NCBI GenBank assembly: GCA_051656605.1
Contig: JBOGCF010000044.1
Coordinates: forward strand, 118,515-182,514
Reading direction: 5' to 3'
Length of the DNA stretch: 64,000 nucleotides
Source: UBA12018 sp051656605
GTDB taxonomy: Bacteria > Bacteroidota > Bacteroidia > Bacteroidales > CAMTPD01
The position numbers and the translations under genes are program-made. Under the pieces are notes generated by a model. That model did not search any database, was not told the DNA's origin, and saw only the letters and a list, made by a program, of their open reading frames with translations. Shown here one piece after another: positions 28,444-38,867 of the stretch; position 1 is the stretch's first letter, and the number at the start of each line of letters is the position of its first letter.

Positions 28444-28476
28444 AAACGAGACTAATCATATAGTCTCGTTTTTTAT
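28444..28476. terminator. Bidirectional terminator between dps and the FAD oxidoreductase gene
   Basis: AAACGAGACT / AGTCTCGTTT with T runs on both sides, between the two convergent genes. Confidence 0.85.
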
Positions 28477-28492
28477 TGTATTAAAAATAATA

Positions 28493-30355
28493 TTATTTAG
28501 TATAAGGCCGTGGAGGGACAAGCAATGTTGCTCCTTCATTGTACTGCTGATTATTGGGTAAATCATTTTGACCAACTCCTACGCGCATCAATCCCTTCAA
28601 TTCATCAAGATGATTTGTATATACCTGCCTTGGTACTGCTTTATATTTCACACATAGAGAAGCAGCCATTCCGACAACTTCCCCGAGTATCCCTGTTGTT
28701 CGCATTACTCGCACTGTTCCTAAAGCAACATGCGAGACACTGATATTACGTCCCGCCATAAATAGATTTTTTATATCTTTTGAATACAAACAGCGATAAG
28801 GTATAGGATAAGGATAAATTGGAATATGCCTTGCTACAGACTTAAACGGATTATCTGGAAACTTCAATTTATTTACCGAATCTGGATAATGTAAGTCAAT
28901 ACTCCATGTTGTAGACCCTGTTCCATCTGGATATTCAACGAAATTTCGAATATCATTTTCTGTAAGAATATGATCTCCAATCAGTCTGCGCGACTCTCTC
29001 TTTCCTGCAATATAAGCAACCCAAGCAAGTTTTCGACTGTTATATTTGTCTTTGAATAGAGGATCATTCTTTAGAACTGACCAATTAGAGAAAACAACAA
29101 GTAATCCATAGTCACGAATAACTTCGGCCTGAGTTATTTGATTTAAATGCATACCAGTTTCCCATGTCCACTCTCCCATTGTAACAGGTTCAGCATTTTG
29201 GGGATTAAATGATACTCCATATGAAAATTCAGGAAACAACTCTTCTTCACCAGACTTTTCCGAATACCATTGAACAGAAGAACCCATAACCAAGGTATCC
29301 CCAACCAGTGGAGCTGTTGGCTCTTTAAACATCTCTTTAGACTCTCGCCCCATCAAATAAGAAGCTCCTGCAAGATATCCTATGGTTCCATCCCCTGTAC
29401 AATCGGCAAAAACCGGAGCTTTAAAACGATATTTCGTCCCGTTTTCTATATCAATAGCATCTATTTCTTCTATTTTATTATTACTACAAATAACCTTGTA
29501 TGCATGCATATTTACGTATAGATCAATATTCTTCTCCGATTTAATGACATCCATCTTTTTTTTGTCTTCATAAAAAGATGCAGGCTGAGCATTACCACCT
29601 TTCTCCGGTCCAAATTCTTTTTGCAGATTACCCAAAGCGATGTATGGCTTAGCTTCTATTCTACCTCCGAGATGCACGCGAACCTCCGAACTATTGTTTC
29701 CGCCAAGCACAGGTCTATTATGTATCAATGCAACTTTTGATCCTAATCGAGCAGCTGCTAAAGCGGCACTCATCCCTGCAATACCACCACCTACTACAAC
29801 AAAATCATATGAATCACATTTTAGGACATCTGAGTTTGACATTTTCACTCGAAGCTGATCAAGCTCAGAATCTCTTGCTCCGTCAACACTCAACTCGTCC
29901 TTCGAGAAACAAATTGCATCACAACGACCATTGAATCCAGTTAAATCTTTAAGAGACAATACAACGGTAATTTCTTTTGCATTATAAACGCCAGCCTTAA
30001 CCCATTGCCATGATGTTTCATGTATTCCCAGATTATCACCTACAACTTTATTGTTAACTAAAAGTTGGAACTTTCCGGGACCATCTCCTTGATACCAAGG
30101 AGATGTCCAGTTATAAGTTCTAATATATATGTTATACATACCAATCTCAGGTAATGTTATTTGGGTAGAAGCATCACTTACCGGTTTACCTAAACCATGT
30201 GCCATTAAATATGGCGAGCCCATTTGATCCATAAATTGCTGATCAACAACCCAACCTCCTTTATTATCAAACGACTCTGTTTCTATAAATAATTGTTGTG
30301 CAAACAACATAGAGGAGGTAATGATACTAAACAAAAGTGATAATCCTATTTTCAT
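28493..30355 (-). CDS. Exported FAD-dependent oxidoreductase with N-terminal beta domain
   Basis: A 620-residue enzyme with a Sec-type signal peptide ending at LFAQ. Residues 21-150 form a golvesin/CBM-like beta module (MYNIYIRTYNW). A GG-type FAD Rossmann motif VVGGGIAGMSAALA starts near residue 187, and GGNNSSEVRVHLGG follows. The rest belongs to the FAD-dependent oxidoreductases common in Bacteroidetes carbohydrate loci. No Tat motif is seen, so how the flavin is inserted after export is unclear. It is the last gene of the SusCD operon. The substrate, presumably a sugar or sugar alcohol, is not known. Confidence 0.83.
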   Translation of the reverse strand: MKIGLSLLFSIITSSMLFAQQLFIETESFDNKGGWVVDQQFMDQMGSPYLMAHGLGKPVSDASTQITLPEIGMYNIYIRTYNWTSPWYQGDGPGKFQLLVNNKVVGDNLGIHETSWQWVKAGVYNAKEITVVLSLKDLTGFNGRCDAICFSKDELSVDGARDSELDQLRVKMSNSDVLKCDSYDFVVVGGGIAGMSAALAAARLGSKVALIHNRPVLGGNNSSEVRVHLGGRIEAKPYIALGNLQKEFGPEKGGNAQPASFYEDKKKMDVIKSEKNIDLYVNMHAYKVICSNNKIEEIDAIDIENGTKYRFKAPVFADCTGDGTIGYLAGASYLMGRESKEMFKEPTAPLVGDTLVMGSSVQWYSEKSGEEELFPEFSYGVSFNPQNAEPVTMGEWTWETGMHLNQITQAEVIRDYGLLVVFSNWSVLKNDPLFKDKYNSRKLAWVAYIAGKRESRRLIGDHILTENDIRNFVEYPDGTGSTTWSIDLHYPDSVNKLKFPDNPFKSVARHIPIYPYPIPYRCLYSKDIKNLFMAGRNISVSHVALGTVRVMRTTGILGEVVGMAASLCVKYKAVPRQVYTNHLDELKGLMRVGVGQNDLPNNQQYNEGATLLVPPRPYTK

Positions 30356-30363
30356 ATAATCCG

Positions 30364-32829
30364 TTATTTATATTCTAACCAAGTTTTTACATTAGCAGCT
30401 TTATCAGCAATAAATCGGATCCACCTTGCTTCAAATCCCTCTTCAAAATCAAAATGTAACACCTCGTTTGGCTTTACTATAAATCGTTTATATTCTAACC
30501 ATTTTCCATCACCGGTAGGATCTACTTCCATAATGAACGATATCTCAGATGATGATTTATGTGACAGTTGGAGAGATTTATCTGCATATCGTGCTATTAA
30601 ATAAGGATCTGAAGGAGTTTGAGGTTGCACATCGACATTAACCCATGGTCCCCCCTTCCCTGTAGGACGGCCCATTTCCCATAGATCATCTATTGCTCCA
30701 GCCCACACAGCTACGTTCTTGTCTTCGGAATAAATAATATGTTTATTACTTCCAGTATAATTTGGATCAATACCCGTTAATAAAAGCATTCCACGATAAG
30801 ATGTAAAATCACAAATATCTTTCTTGTGTGAAGAAATCGGTCTCATCTTTGAAAAACCACCTGCATTTTCCGCTGGCAATTCATAGAATGTACCACCACA
30901 GTGGAATAAATCTCGCTCTGTTGCAACCTCTCTACACAAGCGAGCTTCTTTGTTTTGTATTCGATCATTGAACAATTCTTCACCCAGAGGTAGCCTCCAG
31001 CGATTATTTTTATCATCAACTACAACTATTGCTCCTTCATCTATCGTTACTCCCTTATGATCAATTTGAAAATGATCCTTTATTTTGCGAGAGCTTACTT
31101 CGTCTTCAACTCGAGTTAACTGCATTTTCTCATCTAGCTCGTAATAATCATCTCCTGACAAGACTCCCAGTTTCCGTTTATCATCACCAAGAGCATATAA
31201 AAGGCCTTTGATTGACTTTTCATTATTTGTTATAGAAGCAATTCCATCAAACTGTCGAGGTGATTGATTTACCGATCGCTCGTTCTTATCTACGTATGTA
31301 AAAGTAACTGTCGCAATCGTTGGATCACTGGTCTTTACCTTAATCCATTCTCCTGAAGACACTTGATTCAAATCAACATGCATAGATTCATTGGGTTTAA
31401 GATCATAGCTTCCAGCCTCTTTCCAATTACTCCTTCCATCTTTATCTACCATAAAAGAAAACTTGGTAGATTGATTGCCTTCATTTTTAAGCCAAGCACT
31501 TTTATACTCCCAACCACTGAACAAAAAAGGATCAGATGTTGTATTTGCTTGCAACGTATCATTATACCATACAGATCCTACAGCTGTATTTACACCTAGT
31601 TCATCAGGCTTAGTTGTTGATGTAAACCATAAGTTTGAATGTGATTGACCTGCTCCATCGAGATTAAATTTAACCGATCGTTTATTCAAAAACTCTTTCT
31701 GTGCAGAATCATCACAACCAAATACCAGTTGATTGTTCCAACGTGTAAAGTCTCCTATTACTTTCAAATATGCCGAACGAGGGCGAATTCCTGCTGAATT
31801 CAGAGACGAGAATGTTTCTGGAAATTGCCAAAATAAACCATGCATCGTCATTAAATAATCTGGTTTTTCTGCAGTTCCCACATTTCGAATACGAGGCCAT
31901 TCGGTATTCCACCCATGAGCACCATCATATGAATTACTTACTTTGGGCAGTCTGTAGAAACTCCATTTGTCATTATCTCTCACGCCAAGTAATACCGATT
32001 TACTATCCCATCCTGTTGCCCAAATAGGATCTGAATCTGAAGGATTCCCATTGATACCTCCAGGACCTGTTACTTCTACAAATTGATTTCGACGAATCAC
32101 GGTCCAGTCTTTACCATCCCATTCTGACAAGGAACCAGACTCTGTGCGAAAATCAACCAACGCACGCTGCCCTTCTTCTCCATTATTAGAGTACACCAAC
32201 ACTCCTTGACCAGAGTACAAACCTTTTCCGTGGTAACCAGGTAGAAGAGTACTAAATTCAACAGATTTAGACTTCCCCTGCTTTCTCAAGACATTTCCAT
32301 CTGTATATAATTCCTTTACATCAAGCGTGTTCACATCTATCTCATAAAAACCTTCCTCCATAGTACCTAAGTATATCTTTTCCTTCGGATTGGTAAGGTG
32401 GCGAGCCAAACCTGTATGTCTTCCAGGCATTTTTTCATAAGGAATCACTCTGACATTTTTACTCGAATCAATTGCATAAGGTCCTATAAAAAGCTGATTA
32501 CTTTCTGCATGTATCATTCGATTAGCGGGTGTTCCACCAATACTTCCAGAAAAAGGATTTAATGTCAAATCCTCGCTAACCTCATACAATTTATCGCTTG
32601 ATCCAAAAGGAAGATGAGGCCCGTAGGTGATCACCCACAACGAATTTTGCCACGGAACCACAGCTCCGATACCACACTCTCCTTCATTATTATAAACTGC
32701 CAAGTGAGGATATATCCCCGATATAGAAAAAGGTTCATTGGATTGATGCATCTGCTTCACTTGATTACATCCCACAGATAGCACAGCTAAGCTACCTATA
32801 TAAAAACAGGAAATTAAATTTCTTTTCAT
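30364..32829 (-). CDS. Large surface lipoprotein with duplicated beta module, function unknown
   Basis: An 821-residue lipoprotein (lipobox SVGC, Cys21) whose start at 32829 avoids overlap with susD. Residues 40-400 have many short beta strands with Trp-rich loops and may be a beta-propeller. An 80-residue module occurs twice, at about 432-512 and 739-820; both copies begin with SDP[FY]L and contain KPNE followed by a mix of beta strands and a late W. I do not recognise the enzyme class and see no glycosidase signature. Its place between susD and the oxidoreductase suggests ligand binding or processing at the cell surface. Confidence 0.7.
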   Translation of the reverse strand: MKRNLISCFYIGSLAVLSVGCNQVKQMHQSNEPFSISGIYPHLAVYNNEGECGIGAVVPWQNSLWVITYGPHLPFGSSDKLYEVSEDLTLNPFSGSIGGTPANRMIHAESNQLFIGPYAIDSSKNVRVIPYEKMPGRHTGLARHLTNPKEKIYLGTMEEGFYEIDVNTLDVKELYTDGNVLRKQGKSKSVEFSTLLPGYHGKGLYSGQGVLVYSNNGEEGQRALVDFRTESGSLSEWDGKDWTVIRRNQFVEVTGPGGINGNPSDSDPIWATGWDSKSVLLGVRDNDKWSFYRLPKVSNSYDGAHGWNTEWPRIRNVGTAEKPDYLMTMHGLFWQFPETFSSLNSAGIRPRSAYLKVIGDFTRWNNQLVFGCDDSAQKEFLNKRSVKFNLDGAGQSHSNLWFTSTTKPDELGVNTAVGSVWYNDTLQANTTSDPFLFSGWEYKSAWLKNEGNQSTKFSFMVDKDGRSNWKEAGSYDLKPNESMHVDLNQVSSGEWIKVKTSDPTIATVTFTYVDKNERSVNQSPRQFDGIASITNNEKSIKGLLYALGDDKRKLGVLSGDDYYELDEKMQLTRVEDEVSSRKIKDHFQIDHKGVTIDEGAIVVVDDKNNRWRLPLGEELFNDRIQNKEARLCREVATERDLFHCGGTFYELPAENAGGFSKMRPISSHKKDICDFTSYRGMLLLTGIDPNYTGSNKHIIYSEDKNVAVWAGAIDDLWEMGRPTGKGGPWVNVDVQPQTPSDPYLIARYADKSLQLSHKSSSEISFIMEVDPTGDGKWLEYKRFIVKPNEVLHFDFEEGFEARWIRFIADKAANVKTWLEYK

Positions 32830-32845
32830 GGTATGATTGTATTGA

Positions 32846-34549
32846 TTAGTAACCTTCATTTTGTGTTAAATTAGAATTGATAAGAATCTCTTTAGATGGA
32901 ATAGGCCATAAATATTGTTTATCGACATCAAAAACTCGCTGTGATAAAACTTTAATCAGTCCTTTCTTCTCCATTTCTGAAAAGTCTGCTATGCCATCTT
33001 CATCCATATTGGGCGTTTGCGGAAAGAACCACAGGCCTGGTTTTACAACCTTCTCAATCAATGCATTCGGATCTAGCATTCCATAGTTTTTGCGATTCAA
33101 AGCCTTTTCTGCCAATTTCCACCGTATCAGATCCATATACCTAAGGCCTTCATTTGCAAACTCCATTCTTCTTTCCAAACGAACAATCCTACGAAGTTCA
33201 TCTTGCGATCCTATTTGAATAGCAGGATATGAACTTACATCTGTATAATCCACTTTATACGCTCGAGCCCGAACTTTATTTATCATCTCAACTACTAATG
33301 AGTTTATTTGATTTTGCTCAATCATAGCCTCTGCATATATAAGCATCACATCAGCTAATCGAATAATAATTTTATCCGGATCTACTTTAAATCCGTTTTC
33401 AAGCCATGACTTATCTACACCTTTTTTCCAAACCAGACCATTAAATGATGCAAATTGAGCATTAACTCGATTATCATTATTTTTTTGTTTTTTACCGGTT
33501 GTAAAATTCATCACTTCGAGCACTTCCGGATGAGGATCATAAATAACCCCTAGGTGCTCAATCCCGAATTCCACAATTGTTTCAGTACATCGAGGATCTC
33601 TGTTTTTAAATGGATTATGGGGATCAAATAAAGGAGACTCATCGATAGGTAGCCCGTCGGTACATGTATAAGCAGCAAGTAGATCCCAAGAAGGATCCAT
33701 CGCAGCCCAACCTCCTACACATCTCGTGATCGTATTTAATACGTACTCAGATCCTAAATAACTATTTTGCGGTATCGATCTTGGCAAAACAAATATAGAT
33801 TCTTTTGAGTTTTTTGTAGCTGGAAGAAATAGATTTCCATAATCTGGATGTAATTGATAATTATTAAGCTCCAAGCATGCTTTTGCAGCTTCTGCGGCTA
33901 TACTCCAATCTGCATTATAAAGAGCAAAACGTGCCTTTAAAGCTAATGCAGCACCTTTAGTTGCTCGAGATGTTGCACTCGTTGTATGCTTAATTGGCAA
34001 TAGATCAATGGCTTTATCATAATCTTCATAGACAGCTTTAATCACCTCTCGCTTATCAGTTCTACCCATCTTAAATGCTTCTTCTATATCAATCAAATCT
34101 CTTAAAAAGACAACATCTCCGAAGTGTGTCACTAAATCAGCATAACTATGCGCTCGAGAGAAATAAACTTCTCCGGTAAATTGATCAATCTTCTGCTTCG
34201 AAACGCCATTTGCTTCTGCTTTCGGTAAATTCAGTAATATCGTATTAGCACGAGCAATTGCTTTATACATATTAGCCCATAACGTTGTTACATTACCCCA
34301 TTCTCCATTAATCGTAGCTGAAGTTATTGGATTCAATGTTTCTCGATATATCCAATCATCTGTCCAGTCGTCCGCATCTGCAATCCAAAATGCATCTTTA
34401 TACAGATCCTTAATACACATATCAAGCTCAGTCTCATTTGAATACCAATTTTCACTCGAACCTTCAGATAAAGGAGCTAAATCTAAGTCGACACAAGAGC
34501 TATATAAACCTAGAATACAAGTGAGTATACATATATAAATTTGTTTCAT
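32846..34549 (-). CDS. susD: SusD-like nutrient-binding outer-membrane lipoprotein
   Basis: A 567-residue lipoprotein (lipobox YSSC, Cys19) that caps the SusC channel and binds the imported glycan or other ligand. The SusD N-terminal pattern is clear (LDLAPLSEGSSENWYSNE), as is RAHSYADLVTHFGDV and the C-terminal RLERRMEFANEGLRYMDLIRW. It lies 11 bases after susC. The gene symbol marks family membership, not a known starch role. Confidence 0.94.
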   Translation of the reverse strand: MKQIYICILTCILGLYSSCVDLDLAPLSEGSSENWYSNETELDMCIKDLYKDAFWIADADDWTDDWIYRETLNPITSATINGEWGNVTTLWANMYKAIARANTILLNLPKAEANGVSKQKIDQFTGEVYFSRAHSYADLVTHFGDVVFLRDLIDIEEAFKMGRTDKREVIKAVYEDYDKAIDLLPIKHTTSATSRATKGAALALKARFALYNADWSIAAEAAKACLELNNYQLHPDYGNLFLPATKNSKESIFVLPRSIPQNSYLGSEYVLNTITRCVGGWAAMDPSWDLLAAYTCTDGLPIDESPLFDPHNPFKNRDPRCTETIVEFGIEHLGVIYDPHPEVLEVMNFTTGKKQKNNDNRVNAQFASFNGLVWKKGVDKSWLENGFKVDPDKIIIRLADVMLIYAEAMIEQNQINSLVVEMINKVRARAYKVDYTDVSSYPAIQIGSQDELRRIVRLERRMEFANEGLRYMDLIRWKLAEKALNRKNYGMLDPNALIEKVVKPGLWFFPQTPNMDEDGIADFSEMEKKGLIKVLSQRVFDVDKQYLWPIPSKEILINSNLTQNEGY

Positions 34550-34560
34550 GATATCTACAT

Positions 34561-37500
34561 TTAAAAGTTAACCGAAAAGCCAAACATAAACGATCGTGTA
34601 ATCGGATAAGCTGAAGATCCCATTTCAGGGTCCCAACCTTGAGGGTATTTGTCTATTGAAAATAAATCATTTGCCGAAACATAAACGCGAAGCTGATCTA
34701 TCATCGCCTTCTCTGTTATTGATTTGGGAATTATATAAGACAAGGTTATATTTTTAAGTCTAAAATAACGTCCACTAAACAACCAATAGTCAGACATTGC
34801 ATAGTTAGATGCTGCTTGCGCATAACTTAAACGAGGATACATGGCATTCTGATTTTGCTCATCAGTATTGTATTGACTCCAATAGTTTCCATCTATCAAT
34901 GCCGGAATATTACCCCAATTCTCTCTTAATGGCTGTATCATCATTGTTGAGATTCGAGCGTTCTGTTTTCCAACACCCTGGAATGTCATTGATAAATCAA
35001 GCCCTTTATATCCAACAGACAATCGTCCACCATATGTAAATCTAGGCATAGAACCACCAAGTAATACTCGGTCATAATCTGGAGATATTTTCCCATCGGG
35101 CACCCCATCGGGCCCAGAAATATCTCTATATTTTAAATCACCTGGCTTGACGTTCTTATTTAATACAGGAGACTGAGCAACCTCCTCTGCTGTTTGAAAT
35201 AAACCATCCGTCAAATAGCCATACCACTCATTAAACTCACTACCTTTCTTTTTTACCTGATCTCCAAGAAACTCTGTACCACCCAAGTCTCCCATCTTTG
35301 ATTTAAAATCAGAAACATTTCCTGAAATGGCATATCGTATATCTCCGATCTGATCACTCCAGTCGAGTTGCACCTCAAAACCTTTTGTATTCATTTTTCC
35401 TGTATTCTGATCTGGATTGTCAAATCCAATATAGTCAGGTATTTCTAGGGAGAGCAACATATCTTTAGTCGTTTTGATATAGTAATCTCCAGTGAAACGT
35501 AATCGATTGTTGAAAAAATTTGCATCTACTCCTATATCAAAAGACTCGGTTTTTTCCCATGAAATACTTTCGATCACATACCGTTGTTGAGCTGCTGTCA
35601 ATTGAGACAAAACATCTCCATTTTGATAAAATAAAGTATTCCCAAAAACGATTGTTGATTGGTATGGATAATTTCCGATGCGTTCATTACCCAAAGTACC
35701 CCAAGAAGCTCTGACTTTAAGAAAACTCAATAAATCTGACGGCTTAAGAAAGTTTTCTTCTGTAATAACCCACCCTCCAGAGAAAGAAGGAAAGGCTCCC
35801 CATCTATATTTATTATGAAAACGAGAAGATCCATCGTATCGGATATTTGCCTGAAGCAAATATTTATTTTGATAGCTATACATCACTCGACCAAACCACG
35901 ATTGATAAGCCGTTTCCCAAGCCCGACCACCATTATCTCTCAACTCGAGCGGACCGAGGTCTAAGTAAGGAAAGTTATCCAATTCATACTTATCTCTGGA
36001 AGCCGACAACGTTTCATTGAAGGCGTAATAGCTTTCATAACCGGCCATTAGGCTAATATCATGAACCGATTTAATTGTCTTATTATAATTAGCAATTCCC
36101 TGATAAGTAACACTATAATTATCACTTCGCCCTTCGGTAAGTTTTGTTGTCGCGTACCCTTCTAAATACCCAACAAACTCATTCGGATCTGTAGCAGAAT
36201 AGTAGGCAACCTTCTTTCTATGGTTCTTCGATTTATCAAAGTTATAAATAGGTGCTATAATTCCACTAATTTTGAGTCCATCAATGGGTTTGATGTCCAA
36301 TCCAATTTTACCACCCACTTGATTATACCAATTATCAGCAGTTCCTCCATCTCGCATCAATCCGTACGGATTGGCTCCTGATTTTCCTTCAGCAATGCGA
36401 CCGTCACTCCACAGCGCAGCATACACCGGAGCAGCAACACGCATTCTATGAATGGGATCATAGTTGGGTTGATGCGATTTTGAGCGTTTAAAGTTCATAT
36501 CAAATGAAGCACCGATATATTTATTAATTGTAAAATCGTTATTAGCACGAGCGGTGATACGTTCATAATACCTATCAGCATATAACCCATCTGATCGATC
36601 ATAACCTAATGAAACATTCGTTTTCACAACATTTGATCCTGCCGATATACTCAAAGCATGTCTCTGTCTCGGAGCTGAACGTTTTAGTATCAAATCTTGC
36701 CAATCCGTAATTGGATACTTATCTGGATCTGTCTTGTTTAAATTTAAATAATCATCTACAATATCTTTACTGTAAGTTGGGTATTGATTATCACCATTTC
36801 CTGCATCATTCCATCTTAACTCGTTCGTCATTTCAAGATATCGAGTCACTCCGACAAACTTTGGCATCTGAGTTGGTTTTTCAAAACCATACTCAAAATT
36901 ATAGTTTAGAAATAGTTCATCTTGCTTTGCTCTTTTGGTTGTAATTAAAACAACTCCGGCTGCAGCTCTTGCTCCATAGATCGATGCAGAAGCCGCATCC
37001 TTGAGCACAGATATATTTTCTACATCATTGGGATTTACCTGATCAATACTGCTTACTGCAACACCATCTACAATGATCAAAGGGTTACTATCTCCAATTG
37101 TAGTAATACCTCTAACTTTTATTGAGGATGTATTTCCGGGAGCCCCATTTGATCTGCTTACTAAAACTCCGGGTATTGTACCTTGTAAGGCATTAGACAA
37201 CTGTGTAGATTGCTGTTCTACAAGGACATTTCCCTTAACAGAACCAACAGATCCCGTTAAATCTTTCTTCTTCATTGTTCCATACCCCACAACTACAACC
37301 TCTTCCAGAGTCTTTGTATCTTCTAAAAGAACAATATCCAAGCTTTTCTGATTCTTATAAATTACTCGTTGAGTCGTGTAGCCGATGTATGATATTTCGA
37401 GTTGATCGCCAGTACTAACCTCCAAACTAAACGCACCGTCAAGATCACTTATCGTTCCTTGATCGGAGCCTTTAATTATAATATTTGCACCAATAATCGG

Positions 37501-37893
37501 TTCTCCTCTTTCATCAACCACGACTCCGGACACCTTCGTCTTTTTATCATTTTGTTGATACTCTTTCAATGTGTTTGCTTGTGATTTTGCCACAATCACA
37601 ACATGATTATCCCTAATTTCATGTGCTAACGCAAATCTAGATAATACACGACTTAGCACCTTATCTACCGATTCATCTCTACTGCTTACAGATATCTTCT
37701 TTCTGGTGTCTAAATCATTCGTCTGGATTAAAACACTATAACCCGTCTGATGCTCGATCTCTTCTAACACTTCCATCAATGTGGCATTCTTGAAGTTAAG
37801 CTGAAGCTTCACATCTGAGGCTGCATAAACTTGTAGCGATCCTACCAATAAGAATGAAGCTACACAGTTCGTAAATTTGAGTTTTCTCTTCAT
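34561..37893 (-). CDS. susC: SusC-like TonB-dependent transporter with STN signalling domain
   Basis: An 1110-residue outer-membrane importer. Order of domains: signal peptide 1-25; an STN (secretin/TonB short N-terminal) domain about 30-95; a carboxypeptidase-regulatory-like domain 120-192 (VSGVVVDERGEPIIGANI); a TonB box EEVVVVGYG at 197-205; then plug and barrel with the terminal aromatic of GFSVNF. The STN domain lets it signal to the FecR-type anti-sigma factor encoded upstream, a trans-envelope switch. Substrate unknown. Confidence 0.95.
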   Translation of the reverse strand: MKRKLKFTNCVASFLLVGSLQVYAASDVKLQLNFKNATLMEVLEEIEHQTGYSVLIQTNDLDTRKKISVSSRDESVDKVLSRVLSRFALAHEIRDNHVVIVAKSQANTLKEYQQNDKKTKVSGVVVDERGEPIIGANIIIKGSDQGTISDLDGAFSLEVSTGDQLEISYIGYTTQRVIYKNQKSLDIVLLEDTKTLEEVVVVGYGTMKKKDLTGSVGSVKGNVLVEQQSTQLSNALQGTIPGVLVSRSNGAPGNTSSIKVRGITTIGDSNPLIIVDGVAVSSIDQVNPNDVENISVLKDAASASIYGARAAAGVVLITTKRAKQDELFLNYNFEYGFEKPTQMPKFVGVTRYLEMTNELRWNDAGNGDNQYPTYSKDIVDDYLNLNKTDPDKYPITDWQDLILKRSAPRQRHALSISAGSNVVKTNVSLGYDRSDGLYADRYYERITARANNDFTINKYIGASFDMNFKRSKSHQPNYDPIHRMRVAAPVYAALWSDGRIAEGKSGANPYGLMRDGGTADNWYNQVGGKIGLDIKPIDGLKISGIIAPIYNFDKSKNHRKKVAYYSATDPNEFVGYLEGYATTKLTEGRSDNYSVTYQGIANYNKTIKSVHDISLMAGYESYYAFNETLSASRDKYELDNFPYLDLGPLELRDNGGRAWETAYQSWFGRVMYSYQNKYLLQANIRYDGSSRFHNKYRWGAFPSFSGGWVITEENFLKPSDLLSFLKVRASWGTLGNERIGNYPYQSTIVFGNTLFYQNGDVLSQLTAAQQRYVIESISWEKTESFDIGVDANFFNNRLRFTGDYYIKTTKDMLLSLEIPDYIGFDNPDQNTGKMNTKGFEVQLDWSDQIGDIRYAISGNVSDFKSKMGDLGGTEFLGDQVKKKGSEFNEWYGYLTDGLFQTAEEVAQSPVLNKNVKPGDLKYRDISGPDGVPDGKISPDYDRVLLGGSMPRFTYGGRLSVGYKGLDLSMTFQGVGKQNARISTMMIQPLRENWGNIPALIDGNYWSQYNTDEQNQNAMYPRLSYAQAASNYAMSDYWLFSGRYFRLKNITLSYIIPKSITEKAMIDQLRVYVSANDLFSIDKYPQGWDPEMGSSAYPITRSFMFGFSVNF

Positions 37894-37913
37894 GTATGTA
37901 TGTTTAAGGTTAA

Positions 37914-38843
37914 TTACTTCTCTATGCTTATTTGGGTAGTATCATTCTTTGTTTGATAAACCCATCCTCTTTTATAACTCAGAAGGCCCAATATCTTATC
38001 CAAAGAATCTCCTTGTTTAAATCTAGCCGTATAACGCCTGTCTAGTAAGTCTTCATTCATAATTACGATTCGATTATTAAATCGTTTTTCTAAACGAACA
38101 CATATTTCAGCAAGTGATGCATCTTTAAATGCAAGCTCTCCTTTAATCCAACTTTTATGATTGTCTCCTACAACATGTGTTTTTATAAACTTATTATCGT
38201 GATAGTTGTATACAATCTGTTCTCCTTTCTTAATGTATACAGATGTAGGATTCTGCTCCTCATTAAACTTAAATTCAACCTGTCCTTCATCTAACGAAAT
38301 TGAGGCTAATCTTTCATCTTCGTATGCTTTAAGATTGAATTTCGTGCCTAATACTTTTACAGTATTGTGCTTGGTCTTGATAATGAAAGGTCTGTCTTTA
38401 TCTTTTGCAATATCAAAATAACCTTCGCCATCAAGCTCGATAATTCTGTTTTGTTTTCCAAAATGAAGAGGGTATATCAAACGACTTTTATGATTCAATG
38501 TAACAATACTTCCATCCGAGAGTGTAACTTTTTGAGTTATCCCTGCCGGGCACAATAACTCTACTGTTGTAAGCACTTCACTATCTTGCTGTTTTTGTCC
38601 TATATAATATCCCGATAATCCAATTGATATAATACATAGAACTATTGCTGCTACTTGAGTAATACGATATAGTTTCTTACGTTTTGCTTCTTTTTTTTCG
38701 GCAGCAATCTTTTTTTGAATATCAATAAATATACTTTCTCTGTGTGTATCTTCTTCTTGTTTGGCAGACGGACTATTTAGTCGGTCCAAGAGAGATAGAA
38801 ATTTAGCAAGTTCATTTTTATGTGAATCAATTGGTATTTTCAT
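37914..38843 (-). CDS. FecR-type anti-sigma factor
   Basis: A 309-residue inner-membrane regulator. The cytosolic N-terminus is 1-55, a single membrane span lies at about 60-82, and the periplasmic FecR domain contains LCPAGITQKVTLSDGSIVTL and GEGYFDIAKDKDRPF. The C-terminal DUF4974 region (about 235-305) is the part expected to meet the SusC STN domain. It follows the sigma-factor gene by 24 bases. Confidence 0.93.
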   Translation of the reverse strand: MKIPIDSHKNELAKFLSLLDRLNSPSAKQEEDTHRESIFIDIQKKIAAEKKEAKRKKLYRITQVAAIVLCIISIGLSGYYIGQKQQDSEVLTTVELLCPAGITQKVTLSDGSIVTLNHKSRLIYPLHFGKQNRIIELDGEGYFDIAKDKDRPFIIKTKHNTVKVLGTKFNLKAYEDERLASISLDEGQVEFKFNEEQNPTSVYIKKGEQIVYNYHDNKFIKTHVVGDNHKSWIKGELAFKDASLAEICVRLEKRFNNRIVIMNEDLLDRRYTARFKQGDSLDKILGLLSYKRGWVYQTKNDTTQISIEK

Positions 38844-38867
38844 GTTTCCTTGTTTTTTCAGTAATAT

